Source: Streptococcus sanguinis SK49 (lineage in GTDB: Bacteria; Bacillota; Bacilli; Lactobacillales; Streptococcaceae). From it: 64,000 nucleotides of DNA. A model generated the notes under the pieces. The model was given only the letters and a program-made list of their open reading frames with translations. It was not told where the DNA came from and searched no databases. Positions within the stretch are counted from its first letter, which is position 1. Every line of letters starts with the position of its first letter. The stretch lies in assembly GCF_000212815.1 (NCBI RefSeq), contig NZ_GL890986.1, forward strand, positions 468,339 through 532,338, read 5' to 3'. The position numbers and the translations under genes were made by a program. This document shows, in pieces, positions 51,950 through 61,261 of the stretch.

Positions 51950-53014
51950 ATGACAACATTATTTTCAAAAATCAAGGAAGTAACAGAGCTTTCTGCTATT
52001 TCGGGTCACGAGGCACCTGTTCGCAGTTACCTGCGGGAAAAACTCACTCCCCATGTCGATGAGGTTGTCACCGACGGCCTAGGCGGTATCTTTGGGGTAC
52101 GCCATGCAGAAGCTGAAAATGCTCCCCGTGTATTGGTAGCAGCCCACATGGACGAGGTTGGCTTTATGGTCAGCGAGATCAAAGCTGACGGAACCTTCCG
52201 CGTAGTGGAAATCGGCGGCTGGAATCCGCTGGTCGTTAGCAGCCAACGCTTCAAACTCTTTACCCGTGAAGGTCGGGAAATCCCTCTTATCTCAGGCTCT
52301 GTCCCTCCTCATCTGACACGCGGATCTGGCGGACCAGTTATGCCACAGATTGCAGATATTGTTTTTGACGGTGGCTTTGCGGATAAGGCGGAAGCTGAAA
52401 GCTACGGCATCCGTCCAGGAGACACGATTGTGCCAGACAGCTCTGCTATTCTCACAACTAACGGGAAAAATATCATCTCCAAAGCCTGGGATAATCGCTA
52501 CGGCGTCCTTATGGTCAGCGAATTGGCCCAAGCCTTGTCTGGTCAACCACTAGACAGCCAACTCTATGTCGGTGCCAATGTTCAAGAAGAAGTTGGCCTG
52601 CGTGGTGCCCATGCTTCTACGACAAAATTTGCCCCTGAGGTCTTCCTGGCTGTAGATTGCTCCCCAGCGGGTGACATCTACGGCGGTCAAGGGGCCATCG
52701 GCGACGGAACCTTGATTCGCTTCTTTGACCCTGGTCATCTCATGCTGCCAGCTATGAAGGACTTGCTCTTGACAACTGCTGAGGAAGCTGGCATCAAGTA
52801 TCAATATTACTGTGGCAAGGGCGGAACGGACGCTGGTGCTGCCCATCTCCAAAGCGGCGGCGTACCATCTACTACCATTGGTGTCTGCGCCCGCTACATC
52901 CATTCTCACCAAACTCTCTATGCCATGGACGATTTCCTACAAGCACAAGCTTTCCTGCAAGCTCTGGTCAAAAAGCTGGATCGCTCAACGGTGGACACGA
53001 TTACCAACTACTAA
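51950..53014 (+). CDS. pepA: Glutamyl aminopeptidase (M42 family)
   Basis: A 354-residue metallo-aminopeptidase that removes N-terminal Glu/Asp from peptides. The M42 metal and catalytic residues are visible in AAHMDEVGFMV (His/Asp), SKAWDNRYGVL (Asp), NVQEEVGLRGA (Glu-Glu) and AVDCSPAGD, with GKGGTDAGA and the late HSHQTLY histidine. Full length. Divergent from the DUF4651 operon. Confidence 0.94.
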   Translation: MTTLFSKIKEVTELSAISGHEAPVRSYLREKLTPHVDEVVTDGLGGIFGVRHAEAENAPRVLVAAHMDEVGFMVSEIKADGTFRVVEIGGWNPLVVSSQRFKLFTREGREIPLISGSVPPHLTRGSGGPVMPQIADIVFDGGFADKAEAESYGIRPGDTIVPDSSAILTTNGKNIISKAWDNRYGVLMVSELAQALSGQPLDSQLYVGANVQEEVGLRGAHASTTKFAPEVFLAVDCSPAGDIYGGQGAIGDGTLIRFFDPGHLMLPAMKDLLLTTAEEAGIKYQYYCGKGGTDAGAAHLQSGGVPSTTIGVCARYIHSHQTLYAMDDFLQAQAFLQALVKKLDRSTVDTITNY

Positions 53015-53023
53015 TTTTAAAAG

Positions 53024-53055
53024 GCAGCCCGTTCTTCATTCGGGCTGCTATCTCT
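53024..53055 (+). terminator. Terminator of pepA
   Basis: GCAGCCCG (53024-53031) and CGGGCTGC (53041-53048) form a strong stem; a TCTCTTTT tract follows. Confidence 0.8.
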
Positions 53056-53133
53056 TTTGCCTAATACTTTCCCTTTCAACTTTCCAATTTGAAGAAAATT
53101 TTGTTATAATGCTTAGCAGAGGTGAAAATATAC

Positions 53134-54618
53134 ATGAAAAAAATTGCTTTTGATTCCGAGAAATACTTAAACTTGCAGCGCGACCATATCTTGGAGCGCA
53201 TTAATCAATTTGAGGGCAAACTTTACATGGAATTCGGCGGTAAAATGCTGGAAGACTTCCATGCCGCCCGCGTCCTGCCAGGCTATGAGCCGGACAATAA
53301 AATCAGACTTCTCAAAGAGCTCAAGGACCAAGTAGAGATTGTCATTGCTATCAATGCCAACAACATTGAGCACTCTAAGGCGCGTGGTGATTTGGGTATT
53401 TCCTATGATCAGGAAGTGCTGAGACTAATCGATACCTTTAACGAGTTGGATATTTATGTAGGCTCAGTGGTCATCACCCAGTATTCCGGTCAGCCGGCGG
53501 CGGACCTCTTCCGCAGCCAGCTGGAAAAGAATGGTATCGCCTCCTACATCCACTACCCGATTAAGGGCTACCCGACTGACATGGACCATATTATCTCTCC
53601 TGAAGGTATGGGGAAAAACGACTACATCAAAACCAGCCGTAATCTAGTCGTAGTGACCGCACCTGGTCCTGGTTCTGGTAAATTAGCAACTTGCTTGTCC
53701 AATATGTATCATGACCAAATCAATGGCATCAAGTCAGGCTACGCCAAGTTTGAAACCTTCCCCGTTTGGAATCTGCCCCTGCACCATCCAGTCAATTTAG
53801 CTTATGAGGCAGCGACAGCAGACTTGGACGATGTCAACATGATCGATCCTTTCCACTTGCAAACCTACGGCGAAACCACTGTCAACTACAACCGTGATAT
53901 CGAAATTTTCCCAGTCCTCAAGCGTATGCTGGAGCGCATCCTAGGCAAATCACCTTATGCTTCTCCAACGGACATGGGCGTCAACATGGTCGGCTTTGCT
54001 ATTGTAGATAATGATGCAGCTATCGAGGCATCTCAGCAGGAAATCATCCGTCGCTACTACCAGACTATTCTGGATTTCAAGGCGGAGCGCGTTTCTGAAT
54101 CTGCTATCAAGAAAATCGAACTCTTGATGAACGACTTGGGCATCACACCGCTGGACCGTAAGGTAACAGTTATAGCACGCGATAAGGCTGAAAGCACTGG
54201 CGAGCCAGCTCTGGCCTTGGAATTGCCAAACGGTGAAATAGTAACTGGTAAAACCTCTGAACTCTTTGGCCCTACGGCTGCTGTATTGATTAATGCTATT
54301 AAGAAATTAGCCAATATTGCCAAAGAGACTAAGCTGATCGAGCCTGAGTATGTCAAGCCAATCCAAGGCTTAAAAATCAACCATCTGGGCAGCCGCAATC
54401 CTCGCCTCCACTCAAACGAAATCTTGATGGCTCTGGCAATCACAGCCATGGAAAATCAAGATGCAGCAAATGCTATGCAGCAACTCGGTAATCTCAAAGG
54501 TAGCGAGGCCCACTCCACTGTCACTCTGACAGATGAAGACAAAAACGTCCTGCGCAAGCTAGGAATCCACGTCACCATGGATCCCGTTTACCAGTACGAT
54601 CGACTTTATAGAAAATAA
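53134..54618 (+). CDS. DUF1846 family protein
   Basis: A 494-residue cytosolic protein of the DUF1846 family ([37 protein letters not shown] start; [39 protein letters not shown] resembling a P-loop; [12 protein letters not shown]). The family is common in Firmicutes, with solved structures but no agreed reaction. The GPGSGKLAT motif hints at phosphate or nucleotide binding. ATG 53134 has a GAGGTGAAA site; an in-frame ATG 12 bp earlier is poorly placed. Confidence 0.9.
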   Translation: MKKIAFDSEKYLNLQRDHILERINQFEGKLYMEFGGKMLEDFHAARVLPGYEPDNKIRLLKELKDQVEIVIAINANNIEHSKARGDLGISYDQEVLRLIDTFNELDIYVGSVVITQYSGQPAADLFRSQLEKNGIASYIHYPIKGYPTDMDHIISPEGMGKNDYIKTSRNLVVVTAPGPGSGKLATCLSNMYHDQINGIKSGYAKFETFPVWNLPLHHPVNLAYEAATADLDDVNMIDPFHLQTYGETTVNYNRDIEIFPVLKRMLERILGKSPYASPTDMGVNMVGFAIVDNDAAIEASQQEIIRRYYQTILDFKAERVSESAIKKIELLMNDLGITPLDRKVTVIARDKAESTGEPALALELPNGEIVTGKTSELFGPTAAVLINAIKKLANIAKETKLIEPEYVKPIQGLKINHLGSRNPRLHSNEILMALAITAMENQDAANAMQQLGNLKGSEAHSTVTLTDEDKNVLRKLGIHVTMDPVYQYDRLYRK

Positions 54619-54646
54619 AAACAAGCTCTGTTAAAAGCTTGTTGAG

Positions 54647-54670
54647 AAAGCTGGCTCTGCCAGCTTTTTT
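54647..54670 (+). terminator. Terminator of DUF1846 gene
   Basis: AAAGCTGGC (54647-54655), TCT loop, GCCAGCTTT (54659-54667) and a T-run. A second weaker hairpin (ACAAGC/GCTTGT) lies just upstream. Confidence 0.9.
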
Positions 54671-54671
54671 G

Positions 54672-55106
54672 TTAATAACGCTTGGACAGGAGAAAGCGCA
54701 AGAGATAATAAAGTCCCAAAACCAGAATAATGGTCAAGGTCAGAAACTGATTGAGACTTAAGATGATTGGGAAAATCATGGACAGGACACTCAAGCAGGC
54801 TGCCAGCAGCAAAAGGATATTAAAAAGCAGAGTGCGGGTCTTTTCGTCAATCATGCGATTGCGCTCATCAGTCACCTGAATGTAGAGCCGATCAAAATTT
54901 TCCTCCCGTCTTAGGGCAAGATTATACCGAATAGTCATCAAGGCAAGCCCCAGCAGGATGCCGACCATGACTCCTTCCTGAAGATCATCCAGAGAATGAA
55001 AATGGCTCCAAGCCAATCCCACCAAGATGATAAAGGTTAAGATACGTCCCACGATAACTTTCTTTTGAAGTTTTTTTCGAAATTCTTGTTTAGTTAATGT
55101 TTCCAT
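54672..55106 (-). CDS. DUF2178/DUF3796-like membrane protein of a XRE-linked operon
   Basis: A 144-residue protein with two membrane hairpins (VGRILTFIILVGLAWSHF with GVMVGILLGLALMTIRYNLAL; LLFNILLLLAACLSVLSMIF with FLTLTIILVLGLYYLLRFLL) around a central DERNRMIDEKT motif. DER-type motifs between helices occur in DUF2178/DUF3796 proteins encoded with small XRE regulators. ATG 55106 has AGGAGG 5 bp upstream. Third gene of a three-gene operon; function unknown. Confidence 0.78.
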   Translation of the reverse strand: METLTKQEFRKKLQKKVIVGRILTFIILVGLAWSHFHSLDDLQEGVMVGILLGLALMTIRYNLALRREENFDRLYIQVTDERNRMIDEKTRTLLFNILLLLAACLSVLSMIFPIILSLNQFLTLTIILVLGLYYLLRFLLSKRY

Positions 55107-55115
55107 GTCGGCCTC

Positions 55116-55280
55116 CTATTTTTCATACGCTTGAAAAATTTTCAAGATCAGCACAATCAAGATCATTCCCACAACAGGCAGGATTTCCTTAGGGATAAAA
55201 TCGAACTGTAAATGAAGAAAGATCAAGACAAGGACTACTAAGAAACCTAGTCCCCATTTGAGCATATAAGTCCATTTCAT
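55116..55280 (-). CDS. 54-residue membrane protein
   Basis: A short gene: ATG 55280 overlaps the stop of the XRE gene (ATGA) and a GAGGA site lies within the XRE gene end. It encodes MKWTYMLKWGLGFLVVLVL followed by IFLHLQFDFIP and a second helix EILPVVGMILIVLILKIF, so two membrane segments with few charges. Its stop is 9 bp ahead of the next start codon. It forms an operon with the regulator and the DER-motif membrane protein. Function unknown. Confidence 0.8.
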   Translation of the reverse strand: MKWTYMLKWGLGFLVVLVLIFLHLQFDFIPKEILPVVGMILIVLILKIFQAYEK

Positions 55281-55480
55281 GATTCATCCTCCTCAAAGAG
55301 AAACACTTCTTCAATCCTTAAATTGAAAAAGGATGCAATTTTATGAGCCAAAAGGAGCGAAGCATTGTAGCGTCCCTTTTCCAAAGAAATAATCGTTTGT
55401 CTCGTGACCTCTAGCTTCTCAGCCAGTTCTTCCTGGCTGAGATTTTTTCTTTTTCGCAATTCTTGAATTCGATTTTCCAA
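55277..55480 (-). CDS. XRE-family transcriptional regulator
   Basis: A 67-residue regulator consisting of one helix-turn-helix domain: MENRIQELRKRKNLSQEELAEKLEVTRQTIISLEKGRYNASLLLAHKIASFFN, then an acidic end (IEEVFLFEEDES). This is the YozG/Cro-like minimal type that usually represses its own operon. It is translationally coupled to two small membrane proteins, a common sensor or self-regulated arrangement. Confidence 0.92.
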   Translation of the reverse strand: MENRIQELRKRKNLSQEELAEKLEVTRQTIISLEKGRYNASLLLAHKIASFFNLRIEEVFLFEEDES

Positions 55481-55570
55481 GGTTGCCTCCTTTTGCTATG
55501 TAAAATAAGCTTTGCTTTTTAAACATAGTATAGTCTCCTTTACATCTTTTGTCAAGAAGAAAGCGGTAAA

Positions 55571-55753
55571 AAAAGAGGCTGGGACAAAAGTCCTAGCCTC
55601 TCAATTGTCTTTGGATTGTCGAGCAAGACGCAGTGGTTGAGTGGGCTCTACTACGCTGATTCCATCAGCTTTTACAGCCCTACTCAACTGTGCGGAGGTG
55701 GGACGACGAAATCGAATTCTAACGAATTACCGATTTCTGTCCCACTCTCTTTT
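55571..55753. mobile_element. MITE-like intergenic repeat of the GAGGCTGGGAC type
   Basis: A 183-bp element with 16-bp terminal inverted repeats (AAAAGAGGCTGGGACA at 55571-55586; reverse of TGTCCCACTCTCTTTT at 55738-55753; 14 of 16 match). It holds a terminator-like hairpin (GAGGCT.GGAC/GTCC.AGCCTC, 55575-55600), inner hairpin GCTGAT/ATCAGC, and no coding capacity. Elements of this kind are spread between genes in oral streptococci. Its right end supplies the last codons and stop of the neighbouring kinase gene. Confidence 0.75.
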
Positions 55754-56815
55754 ATCATCTTGATTGATTTCCTTTGTTATTTGCCTTTTAAAGGCAACAG
55801 TCAACTCGACACAGGCTCCTCCTTGATCTGGATTGAGCAGGGTCAGATGACCACCATGCAAGAGAGCTACTTGCTTAGAAAAAGCTAAGCCGATGCCATG
55901 ATGGGGATTAGCTGAATTGCGGCTTTGGTCACTCTTGTAAAAGAGTTGGTCTGCTCCCAGCAGCATCTCCTCTGAAAATGCAGGGCCATTGTTCCAGATA
56001 GCAAAAACCAACTGGTCCTGTTGTAATGATACCGTCAGCTTCACTTCTTTTTGGTCTTGGTTAGCATGTTCAAGCGCATTCAGTAAAATATTGAGCAAAG
56101 CTCGCTTGAGATAGTCCAAATGAATAGACAAGCTTAAGCTAGGATTACAATCTTCTTGGAGAGAAAAACGATGGCTTTCTTGTTTGCTGAACAGTGCCCA
56201 ATCGTCCTGGAGATAAGCCAAAAAGTCCCCTAAGGAAAGCTGACTGAACTGATTAGAATCAATCTGAAAAGTCTTAGCGTAATCAATCAAAGAACCACAA
56301 TACTCTTCCATCTTGTGACTGGCCTGCAAAATCTCAGAAGCATAGTCTGCCTGTGGCTGGCCTAACTGCGCCAATTCCAAGAGCTCAGCATTCCCCTTAA
56401 TCACAGTTAGGGGCGTCTTCAAATCGTGCGATGTCGCTGATAGCTGTAGAATCAACTCCTGATTATGCTGCTGCTCTTTTTCTAGAAGACGAGCATTTTC
56501 TTGGTGGCTACTCCGCAAATCGCCATAGACCTCTAGCATCTCCTCAATCCGAAATAGCTTGCTTTGATTTTCTTCTAAAAGCTTCTCACTTGTTAGCATT
56601 TTTATTTCCCTGTCGATTTTTCGGAGCAATTTTAAAATATGATAAAAAGTAATCAGCAGCAAGCTCCCTGCCCAGAAGAACAAGGTAAAAAGAACCTGCT
56701 TGCCACCTTGAGAAAATTCATAGCCTATCAATGCAAAAATCAAAACATGAAAAAAGACGATTTTTAAACTGGTTGTCCAGACTAGGCTTTTGAAATTTCG
56801 GGTTCTAATTGCCAT
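55727..56815 (-). CDS. Sensor histidine kinase (BceS/EnvZ-type HisKA)
   Basis: A 362-residue kinase: two membrane helices (KIVFFHVLIFALIGYEF and LFTLFFWAGSLLLITFYHIL) with almost no outer loop, a coiled linker, the H-box SATSHDLKTPLTVIKGN (His130), N-box LLNILLNALEHAN, and GIGLAFSKQVALLHGG. Intramembrane-type kinases of this shape guard against peptide antibiotics together with an ABC transporter. The start overlaps the response regulator by 34 bp. The C-terminal residues KREWDRNR and the stop codon are encoded by the end of the adjacent MITE-like element, so the native tail has been replaced or extended. Confidence 0.92.
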   Translation of the reverse strand: MAIRTRNFKSLVWTTSLKIVFFHVLIFALIGYEFSQGGKQVLFTLFFWAGSLLLITFYHILKLLRKIDREIKMLTSEKLLEENQSKLFRIEEMLEVYGDLRSSHQENARLLEKEQQHNQELILQLSATSHDLKTPLTVIKGNAELLELAQLGQPQADYASEILQASHKMEEYCGSLIDYAKTFQIDSNQFSQLSLGDFLAYLQDDWALFSKQESHRFSLQEDCNPSLSLSIHLDYLKRALLNILLNALEHANQDQKEVKLTVSLQQDQLVFAIWNNGPAFSEEMLLGADQLFYKSDQSRNSANPHHGIGLAFSKQVALLHGGHLTLLNPDQGGACVELTVAFKRQITKEINQDDKREWDRNR

Positions 56816-57480
56816 CTATAGCCTACTCCTCTCACTGTTGCGATTGCTTGTAGCCCTTCTTGTTTGCATTTTTGACGAATCTGATATACGTATTCTGAGA
56901 TGGAGCGAAGCTGTGTTTCTGAACTTTCTGGGTAAAGCAAGGTATGCAGGCGTTCAGCTGAAAAGGTCTGTTTGGGATTGCTAGCTAGTAAATGCAGTAA
57001 CTTAAACTCTCGCTCTGAAAATTTCAAGACTTTACCAAAACAGGCAACTTCATAGCGCTCTGGATAAAATTGACAAGAAGCAATTTCAGAATATCGCTCC
57101 TCCCGTCTTTCCTCCCGCCGAAGATGAGCTCTGACACGCGCCAGCAATTCTTTGGTCCCAAAAGGCTTGACAACATAGTCATCTGCACCACGAAAGAGCC
57201 CTTCCACCTTGTCCGTCTCAAATTCCTTGGCCGTCAGAAAGATGATTGGGCACGAAAGATGAGGACGAATGTAGGAACACAGCTCAAAACCATTAACAGG
57301 CTCCATCATCACATCCAGCAGAATCAAGTCATATCCGACAAAATGCGTCAGATCTAGCTCTTCTATCCAATCAAGCGTCGTCACATCATAAGCATCGAGC
57401 TCTAGGACATTTTTCACTAGCTTCAAAATGCTCCGGTCGTCATCAACCACCAAAATACGATACTGTCTCATGATTTCCAT
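56782..57480 (-). CDS. OmpR-family response regulator
   Basis: A 232-residue regulator: DDD pocket near 13-15, phospho-acceptor Asp56 in LILLDVMMEPVNGFE, Thr and Lys in FLTAKEFE and DDYVVKPFG, then a winged-helix domain (EFKLLHLLASNPKQTFSAERLHTLLYPE, YVYQIRQKCKQEGLQAIATVRGVGYRW). The start is ATG 57480 or the ATG three codons later. It lies directly behind the ABC permease genes and likely acts on the direct repeats ahead of the ABC operon. Confidence 0.94.
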   Translation of the reverse strand: MEIMRQYRILVVDDDRSILKLVKNVLELDAYDVTTLDWIEELDLTHFVGYDLILLDVMMEPVNGFELCSYIRPHLSCPIIFLTAKEFETDKVEGLFRGADDYVVKPFGTKELLARVRAHLRREERREERYSEIASCQFYPERYEVACFGKVLKFSEREFKLLHLLASNPKQTFSAERLHTLLYPESSETQLRSISEYVYQIRQKCKQEGLQAIATVRGVGYRWQLEPEISKA

Positions 57481-57492
57481 TATAGCATACCT

Positions 57493-58215
57493 CTAGCGAA
57501 CATCTCGTTTCAAGGTTAAGAATATAGCAGAGCTCCAAACCAAAGCTAACCATAACAGCTGTGTTCCCAGCCCTGATAGATCTATTGAATGCTGAAGCCC
57601 TTCATACTCAAAAAGATTTAGCGTAGCCAGGTCGGGCAAGTATTTTGCTTCCTTGATGAACGTTGCCAATAAACGGCTGAGACCAATCAAGAGAGGAAAG
57701 AGCACCGACACCGGCACAACCCAAGATTGAAAGAGCAAAGCGAGGCCGGCAGTTAAGAAAGCTAGAAAAAGATTGCTGAGAAGACCAAAAAAGTTGTAAT
57801 AAAGGAATTTCCCCAGTAAGGACCAGCTAAAGTCTAGGTCAAATCGAGCCAGCATAACAAAGAAACAGCTACTTATAATGACACTATAGAGAACCAAGAG
57901 CAGCACGGCCAGAAAAAGGAATTTCCCAGCCAACCAAGCCTTTCTATTTGATACGGTTAGAAAATTCGTTCGCATCCCAGACTTGACAAACTCCTGGGCA
58001 AAATAGAGGGAAGTAAAGATGACGATGACAGGCTGTGCCAGATAGAGGGCATGCAAAGCCTCACTCAGAGCCTTTGTCTGGCCAACTGCTGTTTGACTGT
58101 AGTCAAGATTCATCAGAAAAAATGGAACGATTACCAGAGCCACCAAGGCTGCACCAAGAGCGAGATAGTAAGAACGGAACTTAATCCATTCGCTTCTAAG
58201 TAGAGCTTTTATCAT
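57493..58215 (-). CDS. ABC transporter permease (second subunit)
   Basis: A 240-residue permease with six membrane helices. It begins MIKALLRSEWIKFRSYYLALGAALVALVIVP, the start style of BcrB/MutG-type lantibiotic-immunity permeases, and contains FAQEFVKSGMRTNFLTVSNRKAWLAGKF. ATG 58215 overlaps the stop of the first permease gene (TGATG) with an AGGAGG site upstream. Works with the other permease and the ATPase below. Confidence 0.9.
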   Translation of the reverse strand: MIKALLRSEWIKFRSYYLALGAALVALVIVPFFLMNLDYSQTAVGQTKALSEALHALYLAQPVIVIFTSLYFAQEFVKSGMRTNFLTVSNRKAWLAGKFLFLAVLLLVLYSVIISSCFFVMLARFDLDFSWSLLGKFLYYNFFGLLSNLFLAFLTAGLALLFQSWVVPVSVLFPLLIGLSRLLATFIKEAKYLPDLATLNLFEYEGLQHSIDLSGLGTQLLWLALVWSSAIFLTLKRDVR

Positions 58216-59003
58216 CAGTATCGCCCTCCTAAATCCGTCTTCAAAAAGCGCAGAGAGGTCATACCGCCGATGACTAATAACCATGCACCAAGTATCAACA
58301 GTCCTTGCAAGGGATTGTTGGCATATTGGGAAGTTGGCGTTGCAGCAAACAACTCTCCTGCTGGCTGTGGCAAATAAGCCCCCCAACTCGTGTGAGCAGC
58401 TAGGTAGTTTCCCAGATTATAGATCTGTGGTACGAGAAAAAGCAGAGGAACCAGCATGGTCCTAGCCAATAAACCTAACAAAAATGAAAGGATTCCTAAT
58501 AAGGTTAGAGATAAGGTTTTCCACAAAATTAAACTCCAAGCTGCTTGATTGAGCAGAATTGGATTAAGCCCTTCCTTTCCTAAAGCCAGGTGCATGACCA
58601 TATAACTAAAGTAAATCGATAAAAAGCTACTGGCAAGAGAAAAGCAAGCAAAGGTCATGAGTTTCCCCACAAGCAACTTCAGGCGGTTATTACAGGACAA
58701 GAGACTGGTTCTCAAGCTATGAGACTGAAATTCCATAGCTCCCAAAATTCCAGCTAAGATGACCAAAACCATGCCTGCCATAGAAGCCCCATTGAGGCCT
58801 AGATATTCCAGCGGGTCAATGGCTTCTGCCAGGCCGGGAACCGTCTCAGGTGTGGCATCCAAGCCGACAGATAAATACTGCCGACCCTCCAGCCAAGATA
58901 CGATAGGCACCAATAGCAGCATGAAGGCCATACTCACTTTGAAAGCCTTGGTTGAGCAAATTTTCAACCATTCTGAATGCAATAAGGACATCGTTTCTTT
59001 CAT
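58215..59003 (-). CDS. ABC transporter permease (first subunit)
   Basis: A 262-residue permease with six membrane helices: MKETMSLLHSEWLKICSTKAFKVSMAFMLLLVP start, GAMEFQSHSLRTSLLSCNNRLKLLVGK after helix 2. It is related to the second permease in pattern (RSEWIK/HSEWLK starts and an EFxxxxxRT motif), suggesting old duplication. The genes are coupled. Members of this group export or expel bacteriocins and bacitracin-like peptides; the ligand here is unknown. Confidence 0.9.
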   Translation of the reverse strand: MKETMSLLHSEWLKICSTKAFKVSMAFMLLLVPIVSWLEGRQYLSVGLDATPETVPGLAEAIDPLEYLGLNGASMAGMVLVILAGILGAMEFQSHSLRTSLLSCNNRLKLLVGKLMTFACFSLASSFLSIYFSYMVMHLALGKEGLNPILLNQAAWSLILWKTLSLTLLGILSFLLGLLARTMLVPLLFLVPQIYNLGNYLAAHTSWGAYLPQPAGELFAATPTSQYANNPLQGLLILGAWLLVIGGMTSLRFLKTDLGGRY

Positions 59004-59004
59004 C

Positions 59005-59712
59005 TTAAACCTCCTCTGTCAAATCAAAGAAGAGATCTTCTAGACTGTCTGAATCTTGCAGCACCTCTTCCAATTGTCCCTGCTCAATAATTCGCCCATG
59101 ATGAATCAAGACTACATCATCTGTCACCATTTGCACCTCTGACAAGATGTGGGAGGATAGAAGTACCGTTTTCCCTAAATCAGCCTGCTGACGGATGAAC
59201 TTTCTAAACCACTTAATCCCACTTGGATCCAGTCCATTAGTCGGCTCATCTAATATAAGAAACTGAGGATCACCCAGCAAAGCTGCGGCCAAACCCAGCC
59301 GCTGACCTTCCCCCAGAGACAGGCTTGACAAGAGGTCCTTCCTCTTATGAGCGATTCCAGTCATCTCCAAAACCTCATCGATCCGAGACTTGGGAATAGC
59401 ATTACTCGCCGCAATAATCCTCAAGTGGTCATAGACCTTTCGATTTGGCAGACCGCCAATGCCGTCAAAGGCTGCACCTACCGTTCTGAGCGGATAGGTC
59501 ATTGACTGATAGGTTTGCCCATCAAAAGTCGCAGTTCCTGTTGTCGCCCGATCTAACCCCAAGAGAATCCTCAAGGTCGAACTTTTCCCTGCGCCATTTG
59601 GGCCCAGAAAAGCTGTAATCCGCCCGCTTCTAGCTGTAAAAGAAATATCTTCTAAAATCTGCTTGCTGCCATGCTTCTTGCAGACCCCTTCTATTTTCAC
59701 CATATGTTCCAT
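59005..59712 (-). CDS. ABC transporter ATP-binding protein, BcrA type
   Basis: A 235-residue ATPase: Walker A GPNGAGKSS, signature SLGEGQRLGLAAALL (the SLGxxQ form usual in BcrA-like proteins instead of LSGGQ), Walker B FLILDEPTNGLDP, switch His in LLSSHILSEV. It is the first gene of an operon that continues through two permeases to the two-component system. ATG 59712 has AAGGAG 6 bp upstream. Confidence 0.94.
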   Translation of the reverse strand: MEHMVKIEGVCKKHGSKQILEDISFTARSGRITAFLGPNGAGKSSTLRILLGLDRATTGTATFDGQTYQSMTYPLRTVGAAFDGIGGLPNRKVYDHLRIIAASNAIPKSRIDEVLEMTGIAHKRKDLLSSLSLGEGQRLGLAAALLGDPQFLILDEPTNGLDPSGIKWFRKFIRQQADLGKTVLLSSHILSEVQMVTDDVVLIHHGRIIEQGQLEEVLQDSDSLEDLFFDLTEEV

Positions 59713-59737
59713 ACTGAACTCCTTTTGATTTTTCTTT

Positions 59738-59770
59738 AGTATACAGGGGCAAGTTCAGAGAAAGTTCAGA
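59738..59770 (-). promoter_or_regulatory. ABC operon promoter with direct-repeat operator
   Basis: The minus-strand -10 is TATACT (59738-59743). The -35 region is replaced by two copies of the 9-mer TCTGAACTT (plus strand AAGTTCAGA at 59751-59759 and 59762-59770), 11 bp apart, one helical turn. This is the layout of an OmpR-type activator site, matching the regulator in the same operon. Confidence 0.7.
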
Positions 59771-59806
59771 CAATGAAAAAACTTGCCTTGCGACAAGCTT
59801 CTTTTC

Positions 59807-60619
59807 TCATTTTTCAACCACATCCCAGAGCTGGCGGATGCTTTTTTTCTGCACGGGATCGACAAAGTGTGGGGCGATTTCTACCAGAGATTGCAAGACA
59901 AAAGCTCGCTCAGCCACATAAGGATGAGGAACAATCAAATCTGGACTATATATCTCCTCCTGCCCTATGTAAAGGATATCCAGATCAATCACACGAGGTC
60001 CCCATTTGATCTCCCGCACGCGCCCTAGATCCGCTTCGATAGCCAAGAGCGTCTGCATTAACTCCTCAGGATTGAGCCAAGTTTCAACTTCAACAACTTG
60101 ATTGAGAAACGGATCCTGCTCAACCCCACCCCAAGGCTCCGTCTCGATACGACTTGATGCCTGCAAAATTCTTATATTTTGTTCTGCCATTTTTTCCAAA
60201 GCCGCATCCAGATTGGCTGCTGGGCTGCCTTGATTGCTTCCCAGAGCGATAAAGGCTTTCCGCTTTTGACGCACTAGCTTGACTGAGCAGGTCTCTAAAG
60301 GCAGCGGCACCGGTGCCCAAGGCTTCTTGACCTCCAAGCTGACCTTTTGCACCAAAGGATGAGTCAGAAAAATCCGATCAATCAGCTTATAAGCCAGCGT
60401 CTCAATCAAGTCTTCCTTGCTTTCCTGACACCAGTGGGTCAAATCCTGAGCCAATTCTCCATAGTGGATAGAAGCTGTCAGGTCGCCTGTTTTGGCAGGC
60501 CGAGTCATATCATAATCCAAAATAAGATCCAGCACAAAACGCTGGCCCAATTCCTTCTCCGCTCCAAACAGACCGTGATAAGCATATACTTCCAAATCCA
60601 TTATGCGCAGCTGATCCAT
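59807..60619 (-). CDS. folBK: Bifunctional dihydroneopterin aldolase / HPPK
   Basis: A 270-residue fusion (SulD of S. pneumoniae). The N-terminal 115 residues are FolB ([26 protein letters not shown]; Glu and Lys of the aldolase site). The C-terminal part is FolK, 6-hydroxymethyl-dihydropterin pyrophosphokinase ([50 protein letters not shown]). Together they make the activated pterin for FolP. Last gene of the folate operon; a weak hairpin plus T-run follows at about 59780-59800. Confidence 0.95.
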   Translation of the reverse strand: MDQLRIMDLEVYAYHGLFGAEKELGQRFVLDLILDYDMTRPAKTGDLTASIHYGELAQDLTHWCQESKEDLIETLAYKLIDRIFLTHPLVQKVSLEVKKPWAPVPLPLETCSVKLVRQKRKAFIALGSNQGSPAANLDAALEKMAEQNIRILQASSRIETEPWGGVEQDPFLNQVVEVETWLNPEELMQTLLAIEADLGRVREIKWGPRVIDLDILYIGQEEIYSPDLIVPHPYVAERAFVLQSLVEIAPHFVDPVQKKSIRQLWDVVEK

Positions 60620-60706
60620 TCTCTCATCCTTTCTGATTCAAGTTTCTGCATTTCATCCTTAATAAAACTATTTGGTCTTTCCTGAAATGCTCCACCACTG
60701 ATAAAA

Positions 60707-61261
60707 TCAATGTCCCATCAGTTTGTAAGCTTCATTTTTTAGGTCCTTGTCCGTCGCTAAAATGCCACGCGCCGCTGTAGTAACCGTTGCAGTGCCAGGC
60801 TTTCTGACTCCGCGCATATTCATACACATATGCTCAGCTTCTACCCAGACCAGGGCCCCTTGAGCACCCAGATAGTCCATCAAGGCCTCAGCAATCTCTA
60901 CAGTCAATCGCTCTTGAATCTGCGGTTTCTTGGCATAGACCTCTACTGTTCGGGCCAGCTTGGACAGGCCTGCTACCCGACCATTAGGCACATAGGCGAT
61001 GTGAACCTTCCCGTAAAATGGCAGGAAGTGGTGCTCACACATGGAATGAAAGAAAATATCCTTCTCCACTACCATATTATTGTCAATGATTTCAAAAGAC
61101 TTGGCCAGATGCTCCTCAGCAGTCTCACCCAACCCAGCAAATATTTCCTGGTACATTTTAGCAATGCGCTGTGGCGTCTCCTGCAAACCTTCGCGGCTTC
61201 CATCTTCTCCAACCGCCTCAATAATCTGGGCTACAGCTGCTTCAATTTTCTTCGTGTCCAT
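60707..61261 (-). CDS. folE: GTP cyclohydrolase I
   Basis: A 184-residue enzyme that opens folate synthesis by turning GTP into dihydroneopterin triphosphate. Zinc ligands are in [18 protein letters not shown] and [39 protein letters not shown] is the core. ATG 61261 has AGGAG 7 bp upstream; ATG 61279 is an alternative. The first 20 bp overlap the end of folC. Confidence 0.95.
   Translation of the reverse strand: MDTKKIEAAVAQIIEAVGEDGSREGLQETPQRIAKMYQEIFAGLGETAEEHLAKSFEIIDNNMVVEKDIFFHSMCEHHFLPFYGKVHIAYVPNGRVAGLSKLARTVEVYAKKPQIQERLTVEIAEALMDYLGAQGALVWVEAEHMCMNMRGVRKPGTATVTTAARGILATDKDLKNEAYKLMGH

Noticed and set aside
59005..59712. Defective ABC signature (SLGEGQ instead of LSGGQ)
   Set aside because: SLGxxQ forms are normal in BcrA-type ATPases.
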